From Calonectria ilicicola (lineage: Eukaryota; Ascomycota; Sordariomycetes; Hypocreales; Nectriaceae): a stretch of DNA of 64,000 nt. Numbering within the stretch: position 1 is the stretch's first letter; each line of letters opens with the position of its first letter. The stretch is taken from contig CP085829.1 of NCBI GenBank assembly GCA_020809705.1, positions 1,426,001 to 1,490,000 of the forward strand, written 5' to 3'. Under the pieces are notes generated by a model, which made no database searches, was not told where the DNA came from, and saw only the letters and a program-made list of their open reading frames with translations. Of this stretch, positions 24,215-35,399 are shown one piece after another. A program made the translations under genes and the position numbers.

Positions 24215-24560
24215 GGTGCATGCATAGTCGTAAAATGACCGCACTTCAGGAGATGACCGAATCACGTTGGTGTTGATGTCAAGCCTAAATAAAAAAAAAT
24301 ATAGCATCTTTACCTCTAGTTTTACATACGTTTATAAGTGTATGGCAAGACATAGAAATAAAAAATACTATAAAAAACGACCAAAATGTTCATGGCCTTT
24401 TAAAAGGCCGTCTCTCACGTATGCTTCCTGCTTTGGTTGCTAGACAACTCCATAACTATACTTCCGGGTTTACCTCACCCTCAAGGCTTCTGGCCATAGG
24501 TAACATGACTAAACGTTGAAAGTCAATATTCACCCACGATATTCTTCGTAGTATAACAAC
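24215..24560. other. Intergenic with a 16-bp palindrome
   Basis: AT-rich spacer between convergent genes. A perfect palindrome GGCCTTTTAAAAGGCC lies at 24394-24409. No gene seen. Confidence 0.55.
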
Positions 24561-25740
24561 TTACAAGTTAATCATCCCATGAAAAGCGCCGTCCTTAAGC
24601 TCGGCCCTCACCTGATCCATTGGGTTCTGAAACTCGACCTCGGACCACTTTAGTAGGTCGCGAAGGAGGCTCTTAGAACGCCACTCAAATTCCTCCATAA
24701 TATTCGAAAGATTAATGGCCCCCAAACGCTTCAATTCTTTGTCCTTGGGCCACGACCCAATCGGGATCCTGAAGACGCGATGTGTCACGTTTTGAAACCT
24801 AGCTTCCTTGACCAACGCCTCTTGCTTTGATCCTATGCGGAGCTCGTATCGCATATCGCGCATTACTTGGATTATCTTATCGTTCCAGAAACGAGTCTTG
24901 TGGTCCTCCGTCAAGGTGCCGTCCTCGGAGTAATACTGCAGATGGAAGTCTTGAAACTCGGCCCAACCGCCAGAATTAACATGGCTATTCAGAGCAAAAA
25001 GGAACAGATGTCAGCTTAGCGGCAGTCTCTGAAAGCTCGTGCTACTTACTCATAAATCTCCCTTGTCAAATGTGGCCAATCTCGGATGTCATTCACCATA
25101 TTTCTACAAAAGATGAAGTCAAATGAACCATCCGACCACGGTTCTTCTTCAACATCTTCCACTTGGAATCTAACATTTTTAGGGACCCTAGTCCATGTTA
25201 GATAATATATTTGCAGCATCGAAACGGTATCTCACTCGAAAGGTTGAAGACTGTCTATATCGTAACTGACAACCTATGCCAATATCATCAGCCATGTCTT
25301 GAGTCAATCTGATGCAGCTACCTACTTGAGCCCTTGGGAACTTGTTGGCCATTTCAATTATCCCTGTGAAGAGCGTCTCAGTTAGTTTATGGGCATTGGC
25401 GTGATTTGCTTTTGCTCAACACACAAGGTCCTGTTCCACCACCAACATCGAGAATAGTAAAACTGGATTCGCGCACCATTGGCGCCAGAAATAACTTGCT
25501 CCCAATGGCTTGCGTCATCAACATGTGGTCCCATTCTGATCGCTCTCGCTCCTCCTATACCCGGGACAGCATTAGTGATCTTGTCGCCATGATGTAGAGA
25601 GAAGATGGAATACCGATCTGTCCTCGAAGTGGGTCTATTCATAAAACTATGAGCACTTTGTAGCATGAATTTGAGTGTGTATGCAGACGCACTGTTATGT
25701 CAGCCTCGATGCGGGATCCCCCTGGGATTAGCTCGGCCAT
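24561..25740 (-). CDS. LaeA-like SAM-dependent methyltransferase (upstream copy), 5' end doubtful
   Basis: Class I methyltransferase of the fungal LaeA-like group; LaeA itself regulates secondary metabolism, but most paralogues are uncharacterised. Reliable exons: complement(join(24561..24984,25050..25187,25236..25273,25326..25363,25425..25554)), 255 codons in one frame across four introns. Motif I is ILDVGGGTGPW, then VVSYDIDSLQP, VRFQVEDVEEEPW and FDFIFCRNMVNDIRDWP, and the C-terminal half ends GAFHGMINL. Upstream, an ATG at 25740 starts MAELIPGGSRIEADIT, like the second copy. The segment normally holding the GRRYH-x-Y...PND motif (about 25560-25690) is recognisable only in pieces in a different frame. 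An intron with a CTAAT branch can skip it, giving about 278 residues, but loss by mutation is equally possible. No secondary-metabolite backbone gene is nearby. Confidence 0.65.
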
Positions 25741-26609
25741 GGTTGAAGGCGTTGGATCAGGGACGGCGTGAGAAAAGGCACACAGTTAGGTTGTGCTTGA
25801 GAAAAAAGAGGGGTTTTATCATCTAGTCACATCATTTAATAGTCAGGTGAGGAGTTTTTTCGGCAGATTTATGAGCCAAGATGTTTCTTGTGGTCTGGTG
25901 GCTTGCACAACGAGCCGCCATAGGGCAAGCACATAATTAGCGAGCGATAAGCTAAGCCCATGTTTGCCAAGACTAAAGCTGCCACCCTATAGACAAGTCG
26001 AAGGGACTGCACGTGAGGCTTTGTTTAATATTTCCAGGGTGATGTTTCAATTATCACGACGACCCTGGAAGGGGTATTTCATGTCGATATTTGGTGGAGT
26101 CGTTGTGTTGCAAGATAGAAGGGTGTTGGTTGGGCCTGGACAACAAGTTGTGGGTATACACAAAATCAGTTTCGTAGAACTTGATTTTTCTCGTCTTGTG
26201 AAGGAAAAAAAACTGCAATTTGAGATATCAGAAATAAATCATCTGGAAAAACATCTATTCAGTATAAATGGACTATAGACGGTTGTCAAATAGACAATAT
26301 TAACTTAACAACTTCTCGCTCTTGGGTAGGTGCTGGCTTGCTCTCTGCGAATTCACACTCTGGAGTTTATTCAAATCAGCTAAACCTAAAACACATATAT
26401 TCTCTTTTTAATTATGCTAGAAATAATCTGATTTGTTCCGGTCACTCCATCGGCCTCGTCGGTCGAAAAACCTCAAGACCTCGCTCAAGTAGCACCCAAG
26501 TTTACTCAGGCACAGGTTTATCCCAGCTGCTTCATGGTTTCTGGCCGTAAGTGACATGGCTAAATGTTCGAAATTAGCATCCTTCATGATTTTTTTGTCC
26601 CACAACGAC
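25741..26609. other. Spacer between the methyltransferase copies
   Basis: Contains the duplicated promoter of the upstream copy and, toward 26500, the 3' flank of the second copy. The open frame at 25964-26278 shows no recognisable features. Confidence 0.5.
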
Positions 26610-27917
26610 TTACAAGTTAATTATTCCATGGAAAGCACCGCCATTGAGCTCCTCCCTCACCTGGTTCAACAGGGTTTCAATCTCAGTCTCGGTCCAGCAT
26701 AAAAGGTTGCGGAAGACCCCTTTCGAACTCATCTCGAGCCCATCTAGCGTCTGCACAAGATTCATCATCCCCAGATCCTTAAATTTCTCATCCTTGGCCC
26801 AGGGTCCGATGGGAATTTTAAAAACTTGACGCTTCACGTTTTGAAAGCCCGCTTCTTTGATGCAGGCTTCCTGCTTAATACCGGGACTAAGATCGTAGTT
26901 GCGCTGGCTCGCGGCTTCGCGAAACTTCCTATTCCACAATAGAGTCTTGCAGTCTTCTGTCAACGTATCATCCTCAGAGTACTACTGAAAGTCGTAGTCT
27001 TGAACCTCTACCCAACCACCAGAGTCCAGATTTCTGTATGAGGTGCAACTTGTAAGCTCGGCGGTGGCCTCAACGAGCTCGGGAAACTTACTCGTAAGCC
27101 TGCCTTGCCAACCTTGGCCAGTCTTTGATGGCAAATGCCATGTTTCTACAAAATATAAATCCAAAGGGGCTCCAACTCCAGTTATCATTGACATCGTCGA
27201 TTTCGAACCTGATATTGGGAGGTATCCTTGTTGCATTCCCCTATTAGGCAGTGTCTTTGCAAGACTGACACAACTACTCACCAAGCAGGTTGAATAGGGC
27301 TGAGGTCACATCCGACTATCTATGCAAATATTGTCAGATTCATGTTAAACTGCTGGAACGGGAAGATCTACTTCGGCGGATGGGACCAAGTCTCCCATTT
27401 CAAAAGCCCCTGTGAAGTGAAGTTTAGTTAGCATATTAGCTTTGGAGCGGTTTTTCTTTGTTTCTCGACCCACAGGCTCCAATTCCAGTACCAATATCGA
27501 GAACTTTGCCAACCGAGCCATATTCAAGCGGGGCTAGGTACAGCTTGTCTCCCAAAGCCGTTTTCAATGACAGGTGGTTCAAGCCTGGGAAGTCCTATTT
27601 CAAGACAAGTTTAGTAGTCTTTGCGGTCATGATGAAGATGAAAAATGGAATGCCTCTTCATTTGGCGTTCTATGGGTTATTGGGCTGCGAGATGCTCGGT
27701 ACTCAGATCTAGTTATTTATGAGTTTAGTGGCAACGAGGAATGAGGACGATGAGGAGACAAAGCCGTACATGGCGAAATCAGAGATGGGGAATCTGGTGT
27801 CATCCTGTACGTATCGGTGCAACCGTGAGCATTATTCTAACGCAGGTGTATGGCTATATGCAAACGTACTGTTGTGTCAACCTCGATGGGGGCACCGTCT
27901 GGGATTAGCTCTGCCAT
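26610..27917 (-). pseudogene. LaeA-like methyltransferase, second copy, with nonsense codon
   Basis: Paralogue of the gene at 24561-25740 with the same exon order. Recognisable in sequence: start MAELIPDGAPIEVDTT, KLYLAPLEYGS, motif I VLDIGTGIGAW (across an intron), VGCDLSPIQPAW, PPNIRFEIDDVNDNW, GFIFCRNMAFAIKDWP, then GGWVEVQDYDFQ. There a TAG (26982-26984) stands where the other copy has the first Tyr of QYYSED. Beyond it the frame is open to the normal end (GAFHGIINL, stop at 26610). Near the 5' end the exon after MAELIP runs into stops, and the GRRYH-like segment (RHSIFHLHH) is out of context, as in the other copy. It is very likely non-functional. Confidence 0.75.
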
Positions 27918-29131
27918 GGTTGTTGCGTTTGATCGGGGACGTGGAGCACGGTACACAATTCCTGTCATGCGTGGGAAAAGAGGGGTTTTGTATCACGCCA
28001 CGCCATCTTTAGTCGCCGGAAAAGGACTTTTTGCGGCAGATTTTATGAACAAGTAGGACTCTTGTGTAGTGGCTTGCGGGACGGGACGTGACAGTGCGGA
28101 TGCGTGATTGGTGCCTCGGCTAGTCCAAGGTGACGCTCCAATCACTGAATCCGAAATAGATATATCTGATACTTTATTGGATATCTCTAAAGCTATTGTC
28201 TCACATGTGAAGATAGCCTTTGAATGAATATTTCGCATTATGGGTTGGTAGAGTCGTCATGTTGTGCAACAGATTTGGATTCGCAATGGTGGGATATTGT
28301 CGCGCCCAAGTGCATTGACGAGCTTTCTTTTCTTTTTTTTCTTCTTCAAAAAAGACCAAAATGGAAATCAATAAGAATAATTTGTAATAAAAATGAGTAG
28401 CAAAAGGATAGAGAGAGACCTGGTTTTCATTGTGTTAGAATATTTCACTGGCTCTTGTTGGGTATTATTACCTGGTAAGATGATTCGTTGGATCCTTGAC
28501 AGTCATGGTGTTGTCAAATGCTTCTTTGTAACCACGCTTAGTATGTTCTGACATGCAAGCCAAGAATTTTAAGAGGGAAGCTAATTTTCTATTCTCTTCA
28601 AGTGACCCACATTCAGTGCAATTGATGGACCTTAACTGGTTGTCAAATACAGAATGAACAGTCCCGTTGTCAAGTTATGGTGGTGATTCGACAGCTCTAG
28701 GGTAGTTTGCTCTCGGTCTCGGTCTCGCAATCGTTCTTCGTTCACTCGCTTCAAGTTGCTAGTGGCTCCACAGCCACATTCGCATCCTGATTTGCAGAAA
28801 TCCGAGTCAGATACAAACACGTTCCGGGTTTTAGGACTTATTTCCGATTCAAGTCGATGCTCCAATTACTACGCTAACCTGGGACTCAATTAGCCTGTGT
28901 TGGAAGTCTTATTAGCTCGGCCCGTGTACAAACTGCTACATTGTGTAGAATGTAAATTGTGCTGAGTTATAGGTTACGCAATGTACTTCACAGCAGCTAT
29001 TTCCCTAGTATCATCATGGGGCCACACAAGGAGCCGTTCTAGGAAACACACGGGTGCCGATCATCCCAAATCCGCGGCGATCCACGGGCAATTGATTCCA
29101 TCAACTTCACACTACTTTCCTTCGTTTCCAC
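27918..29131. other. Intergenic
   Basis: Contains the promoter part of the duplicated unit to about 28270, a T-rich stretch near 28320-28350, and the promoter of the MFS gene at 29132. No supported gene. Confidence 0.55.
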
Positions 29132-30948
29132 ATGTCAGACGTTGAAAAAGCTGAAAACTCTGGCGTCGCTGCTCGTCCAGCAAGTCAAAATACTTTGACG
29201 GCGCCCTTGGACACCGGATCCAAGACCCAATCCCTCGCAATGGACGAGGAAAAGGCACCACCACCTCCTGTTCCTCCTCCAGGGGCTCAAAAGGGCACTG
29301 AGGAATCCCAGAGCGCTGACCCCAACGCGGTTGGCTGGGATGGTCCCGATGATCCCAACAATCCGCTGAACTGGTCAAACAAGAAGAAATGGTCCAATAT
29401 TCTTGCGCTATCTTTGATGACTCTTTTAACGTGTGTTGCAACTCTATTCCCGCCGCCAAGACTCTCCATGTACTGACAACTTCTGATAGGCCCCTTGTCA
29501 GTTTTTTTCTCCGAACACATGTCTTGGCAAGCTAATCAATCCCACCACAGGGCTCCTCCATGTTTGCGCCTGGTGTCCCCGACATCATGAAGGAATTCAA
29601 GTCAACAAATGCGAACCTGGCCACATTCGTCGTCTCAATTTACGTCCTAGGCTTTGCATTTGGCCCCCTAATCGCTGCGCCCCTTAGCGAGATTTACGGC
29701 CGAGCGCCCTGCTACAACATTTCCAACCTCTTGTTCATCATTTTTACCGTAGCCACCGCTTTGAGTAAAAACATGGGCATGCTTATAGCATTTCGATTTT
29801 TAATGGGACTTGCAGGATCTACGCCTATCACCAACGGTAGCGGAACCGTTGCTGACATGTTTCCTATTCACCAACGTGGAAAAGCAATGTCAATCTGGGC
29901 CATGGGCCCACTATTGGGACCTTGCATTGGACCTGTCGCTGGAGGCTTCATGGTGGAAAGCATTGGCTGGAGATGGGTATTTTGGGTCATTGCCATTGCT
30001 GTAAGTCGTTGGCGCCGATGGGGCAATTCCAACGTCGGAACTTATTAATTTTCTTGCTTTTTCCAGGCTGGCGTCATTTCCGTAGTGTGTTACTTTCTGG
30101 TCACTGAGACATACCACCCTACTCTACTCCGCGCCAAGGTTAAGAAATTGAAGAAGGAGACTGGAAACCAAGACCTGTACTCTGTTTTTGACGACTCAAA
30201 AATCACTAGCAAGAGGAGGTTCGAGCTCGCCATTTTACGACCAACAAAGTTGCTATTTACGCACCCTGCTGTCTTTATCATCTCCTTCTACATCGCCATC
30301 GTATATGGCACCCTCTACCTCATGTTCAGTACCTTTGCCTTTGTCTTTGAGGAACAGTATGGCTTCAGCACTGGCATCATTGGTCTTGTGTACACACCCA
30401 CTGGAGTGGGCATGTTTTTTGGTACCATCATCTTCGGCGCAATTGCAGACAAGACTGTCAAGAAAAGGATGGAAAAAGGAGGCACACCGGTACCTGAAGA
30501 TCGTATCCCTCTTTGGTTGACACTTCCAACTGGTGTTATCATTGTGGTATCGTTGTTTTGGTATGGATGGGCGGTTGAAAGCAAGACGCACTGGATTGTA
30601 CCCATGATTGCGGTGGCACTCTTTTGCTTTGGATTGTTGGGAATCATGGTAAGCTGTCTGGCTGTTTCTACCTTTGGCCTTGATGCTAATGCTCCACAGA
30701 TGTGCCTCCGAATCTACCTCGTTGATGCATACCTCCAATACGCTGCATCCGTATCAGCTGCCTTTACCTTTCTCCGATCACTTGCAGGAGCACTGTTGCC
30801 ACTGGCCGGCTTGTCCATGTACGATAAAATTGGTATTGGTTGGGGAAACAGCGTTCTTGCATTTATCACACTATTGCTGGTACCAATACCCGTAATCTTT
30901 CTGTATTACGGCGCGCAGATTCGTGCGAAAGCCCCAAAGAACCTGTAA
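29132..30948 (+). CDS. MFS transporter, DHA1 multidrug type
   Basis: Predicted 12-span proton-coupled exporter of 528 residues. Model: join(29132..29430,29490..29496,29551..30000,30067..30648,30700..30948), all junctions in frame. The N-terminal 75 residues are polar with a PPPPVPPPG stretch, followed by [14 protein letters not shown], which is typical of this DHA1 group. The MFS motif A region is [10 protein letters not shown] and motif C is [16 protein letters not shown]. The loop between spans 6 and 7 is charged ([10 protein letters not shown]), and the C-terminal half has [18 protein letters not shown] and [13 protein letters not shown]. The second exon is only 7 bases but is needed to keep the conserved [12 protein letters not shown] segment. 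The in-frame 51-bp insert at 30649-30699 has intron signals (GTAAGC, GCTAAT, CACAG) and is treated as intron. Confidence 0.87.
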
Positions 30949-33170
30949 TATAGAGGGAAAATGACCGGCATATGTATATAGATGAAAGCGATTTAGAAAA
31001 CTGCAGGATGAAGCATAAAAGTAAGGGATGGAGAGATTCCGTATGCTTTTCTCAATAATAATATTCAGGATGAATGAAAAACATGGACTCTTCAAATTAT
31101 TTCTAGTGCATCCATCGTGCGAGTTTTCCCTCAAGGAATGATGCGTGGCCGATGCTTGATAGAGATGGTGAAAGGGTCATCAGTGGCGATACAAATTTTC
31201 CGTCGGAAGTCGCTTCTAGAGTGATCCATGACACCATTTAAACCCGGCCACGGGAGTTGGAAAAGGAAAAATTCGGTTAAGCTTAGCATTTAGCTACGAA
31301 AATTATCAGGGGAGGCCACGTAAGATTGATGTGAAGCAGGGATCACGGTCAAGCCATAAGATTGCGCCCCATTGCGGCTACACGACGACATGATACCCAC
31401 TAAGAGTATCCTTAGAAATAAGAAATCTCGACGACCTGGAAATGTCCTAAACGCCTTTGTGGCGTGGCCTAATCCCGAGTTCCGGCCGTTTGGCACTTGA
31501 AGCCACGAACGCATTTCCAGGACCCATCCGCATCTCCGGGAAGCTATCAGTGTCATCCACAGTCCCCTATAAGGGTCACTCTATGTTTCTTCCTCGGCTA
31601 TCATGGATAATTAGGGCCATGACAGTTCCGCCAAAGACCCACATTTTGCGTGGGCAATGAATCCACCCACAATGAGGACCATGACGTCGTCAGTCATTTG
31701 TGAGTGAGCCGCAAGAACTACAAAGGAAAGGAACTATAGACCTATTTCTAAAGAATACAATCTTATCTAGGTGATTCTCTTCACACATTCTGGATGCCCA
31801 GACATCATCAGATGCTTGGGATTCTTCTTTGTAACTTGTGGGTCGATGTTTTCTTGCTAGTGCGAACGGTTTCAGGTGACATGCCGAATGACGAACTCGC
31901 AATCCTTGATTTTTACATTGCCGAGCTACGGCCGCTACAAACGGTCATGCAGCCACAGCCGAATTTCTAGGATCTTTCGTTAGGCATGTGGATAGGAAGT
32001 GTTGGAATCCCGGATAGTGGGGGTGCAATCCGAGTATACTCCCGCCCAATCTGACTCACCTTGAAGCTGCGTGAAATCTATGGGCTACTTCACATAATGA
32101 CTACCTTAAGGCTACGGGGGAAGAAAATTATTAAGGAGGATGCCACGATTGTTCGGGTTCGAGGATTGCAGTACACAGTTCGAACCGATCATCCTCAAGA
32201 ATTCTTGGTTGTTGATGTGGCGATTCAGCTACATCGGCCATGAAATTCACATGATTTTGCTGCCATATTATGATCATTCCGCAACATTTGATCAGGCCAA
32301 GGAAAAATTCGAGGTCTTGGTATTGTGATCGTGGGGGGTTACGGATCCATCATGACAAATCGGGTAGCCATGATCCGGATCTGGGATTGATTTCGGCCGT
32401 GGAGCACGTTAAAAGTCCGGTCATTAAAACTGCCACTAAAGAAAGCTCCGTTCGCACTCAGTGCTATATCTCCGTTGTATTATATCTCAGCTCACAAGGG
32501 GAGTGGCTTGACAACATTGCAGGTAGATGGGGTGTCGGCCAGGCTACTAAGAGGATGAAAAAGAAGCAGTGGAAAATTTGCATGCCCCATAGAAGTCCGT
32601 AATCTTTCTGGCTCATCCTCAACTCGGCCATCGCTTACAGAAATTTTTCCTGCAGCGTTGTGGGTCGCTATGTGTTGATCACGGTTTCTTCCACACGGCC
32701 AAGCCTCTAGTCCCAGCGAACTGGTTGCAAAGTCAGCCCACAGCACCTGATGTGGACCACGGTCGGCCGTTTGATGTGCATCCTCACCAAAACGAACTGC
32801 ATGCGACGGTGTCTTGGCGAGCGAACACCTAGAAAGCCCCCGCAGCGAACTGGTTAAGATTGGTCCACTGTGAGCAGGGTCCACGCCAGACGAACCAGTC
32901 GTGCGTGGATCTGATTAGATTAGATCACTTTTTTTTGCTGGTCTCTTGCACCCAAGGATTCGTGCCCAAGGTGGTATGACGCCCGTAACCGATCTCGGAC
33001 CAGGGGGGTCTCGTGTCTCGGGAGTGCGGAATTATCGCCGTGCTCTGCAGTCAAGGAATAGGAAGAGGATGTATATATGATACGGCAATGACTTGTACAA
33101 TTAGAGGCTCTAGTGTTTTCAGCACAAATAATTCCAATAAGTGTGTCATTAATAAGGCGTGCACCAAATA
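30949..33170. other. Long intergenic stretch
   Basis: 2.2 kb with no convincing gene on either strand; frames of up to 130 codons near 32492-32884 lack protein-like pattern. The last 300 bp form the promoter of the siderophore-type transporter. It includes ATCTGATTA at 32909-32917, one base from the ATCWGATAA site of fungal iron GATA repressors. Confidence 0.5.
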
Positions 33171-35255
33171 ATGGCGACTGCAGAGCCTAGCATCAGCCCC
33201 GAGGCCTCAAATCCTCGCAGCTCGGGTGATGTTGAGCAGGCAAAGAATGAGGGCGATCATGTCCCAGAGAATACAGAAATCTTGCGACAGTCATGGTCTC
33301 GAAAGGACCTAATCATAGCCTTTACTGGGTAAGTTCAATCAAATTAGTTCTTGTAAGCCTCGCTGACAATATTTGTAGATTATTTGCGACAACCTTTATA
33401 CAATCATTCCTCAAGTATGCAACCAAGGTTTACGATGCTTACGCTACAAGCGCGTTTGAGAAGCACTCAGCTCTTACCACGGCTAACGTCGTATCGACCA
33501 TTATTGGTCTCGTTACGTATCCTATTATGGCCAAATTTTCCAACGTAAGTGCTGTCAAAATAAGCCATATATCCATCTAGGTTAAAAAGAAGCTTAATTT
33601 TTTCCCCCTTACACAGGTCTTTGGTCGAGCTGAGGGTCTCACCTTTTCCATTGGCTTTTTGGTTTTGTCGCAGGTCTTGTACGCTTCATGCCAGGATATT
33701 GGTACATATTTTGTGAGTGCCGTTTACTTCAAGTGTAGTAGATTTGTGGATTAATTTCCATTTAGGCCGGTGCGGTCTTTGAATCCATTGGCGATACCGG
33801 ATATGTAATCATGCAGCAAGTCTTCATTGCCGATACAACCAGCCTGATCAACCGTGGCCTTTGGGCCTCGCTCCCTGAATCCGTCGCCTCAATTCCTACC
33901 CTCTATCTGGGTTCCATCGTCGGAGATAGCGTTCTGAAGCACTCGACCTGGCGCTGGGGTTATGGCATGTGGGCCATCATCCTCCCCTTCTGTGCTGCTC
34001 CACTCATCATCACTCTCTACATTCTCCAAAGGCGAGCTCGAAAGAATGGCTTCAACAGAGAAAGTTGGTGGGCCACTGACGACAAATCAGAGGGCCTGGT
34101 AAAACGTCTAGCCAGAGTCGTATGGATTGACCTCGATATCATGGGCGCTGTTTTGTTGACCCTTGGCCTGGGACTGGCACTCATTCCTTTATCCTTGACC
34201 GGATCGAAGAATAGTGATCGGTGGGACAAAGGTTCTTACATTGCTATGCTTGTAGTGGGAGTCATCATTGTCGGTGTTTTCTTCATTTGGGATGCAAGAT
34301 TTGCCAAGGTTCCCTTTATGCCTTTCCGCATGATCAAGGAGAGGACTGTTGTTGCGGCATGCGTTTTATCCATGCTCGACTTTTTCCACTATTCCGTCTT
34401 CACTGTCTTCTTCCCAAGCTATTTGCAGGTCGCTGGTGGATTTAGCGCAGGCCATGCGACCCGCATCGAGTAAGACATCCCCCAACCCAACCAAACCCTA
34501 CCAACTCTAACGGGGATTCGCTAGCAACGCTCTCCGAGTAGCTTTCCAGATCGGATCCGTTCTCGTGGGTATTTTGATGAAGTACACTAAACGTACTCAA
34601 ATATTTGTGTATATTGGTGTGCCACTCATGGTTCTTGGGCAAGGCCTACTGATCTACTTTGTCAACATGAACGGGAGCAGCGCAAATGAGGCCTCGTTTG
34701 TCACAGCCAAGACCCTAGTTGGTATCGGACGATCATTCTACCAAACCGCTGCACAGGTGTCCATCCAAGCCTTGGTTGCCAAGGAAGACGTTGCTGTCGT
34801 CACAGGTGTTTATTATGCGGCGATGAATTTGGGAGGTGCCGTTGGTACAAGGTTAGTCACTCCAGGTTGAGAATAACTGCTCTTAGCGCTAACAGTCCAA
34901 TAGTGTGAGCGGTGCCATCTGGAACCACGTGCTTCCTGAAAAGCTCATGGAATATCTTCCCGACAGCGCAAAACAGAATGCGATGAAAATATACAAGTCC
35001 ATGGTTGTCGCCAAGAAATTCGCCAAGGGAACGCCAGTCCGAGAGGCTATCGATCGGTCGTACCGGGAGACACAACGACTCTTGGCCATTGCTGCCACCG
35101 TGTCGCTGTCCCTGATGCTCTTTGTCATGTTTGCCCTCAAGACTGTCAACCTCGAAAATGTAGATGAGGCAAAGTTGGATGAAAACAAGTCGACCGGTGA
35201 GAATGAGGATGAAGACGCGCACAAAGGTGGTCTAAAGGAAGAAGCGAAGATCTAA
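33171..35255 (+). CDS. MFS siderophore-iron transporter (SIT family)
   Basis: Predicted 14-span importer of ferric siderophores at the plasma membrane or vesicles, 600 residues. Model: join(33171..33328,33379..33544,33617..33712,33766..34469,34525..34851,34904..35255), all in frame. Family features are WSRKDLIIAFTG before span 1, KVYDAYATSAFEKHS, VFGRAEGL, ESIGDTGYVIMQQVFIADTT, NRGLWASLPES and the loop RARKNGFNRESWWATDD, plus a long C-terminal extension after YFVNMNGSSANEA with IGRSFYQTAAQVSIQA and AKKFAKGTPVREAIDRSYRE. The tail is acidic and Lys-rich. This matches the MirB/Arn-like group; which siderophore it carries cannot be told. Expression is expected to rise under iron limitation (family knowledge). 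No siderophore synthetase is in the window. Confidence 0.87.
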
Positions 35256-35399
35256 GCACGCGCGATGTGTTTGTCTATAATTTTCCAGATGCACCTCTCT
35301 CAAATACAAATGTTTTATTTCCAACCAAAAGTTAACTTGTTATATTAGTAAAACAGATACTTGATGAATTTCTATTGTCTAATGCATGCTCGTTATCAA

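Larger units (their letters stand above)
24480..28270. repeat. Tandem segmental duplication carrying a methyltransferase gene
   Basis: About 24480-26110 and 26530-28270 align along their length. They share the gene, about 100 bp of 3' flank (both have ACTTACAAGTTAAT just beyond the stop), the start region (ATGGCNGAGCTAATCCCAG) and stretches of promoter such as GAGGGGTTTT. Divergence is substantial, so the duplication is not recent. Confidence 0.75.

Noticed and set aside
28632..28865. 77-codon frame with a Cys-rich patch
   Set aside because: Lies in intergenic sequence, no splice context and no recognisable pattern.
32492..32884. 130-codon reverse frame
   Set aside because: No domain-like pattern, and it sits in the long spacer before the siderophore-type transporter; may be chance.
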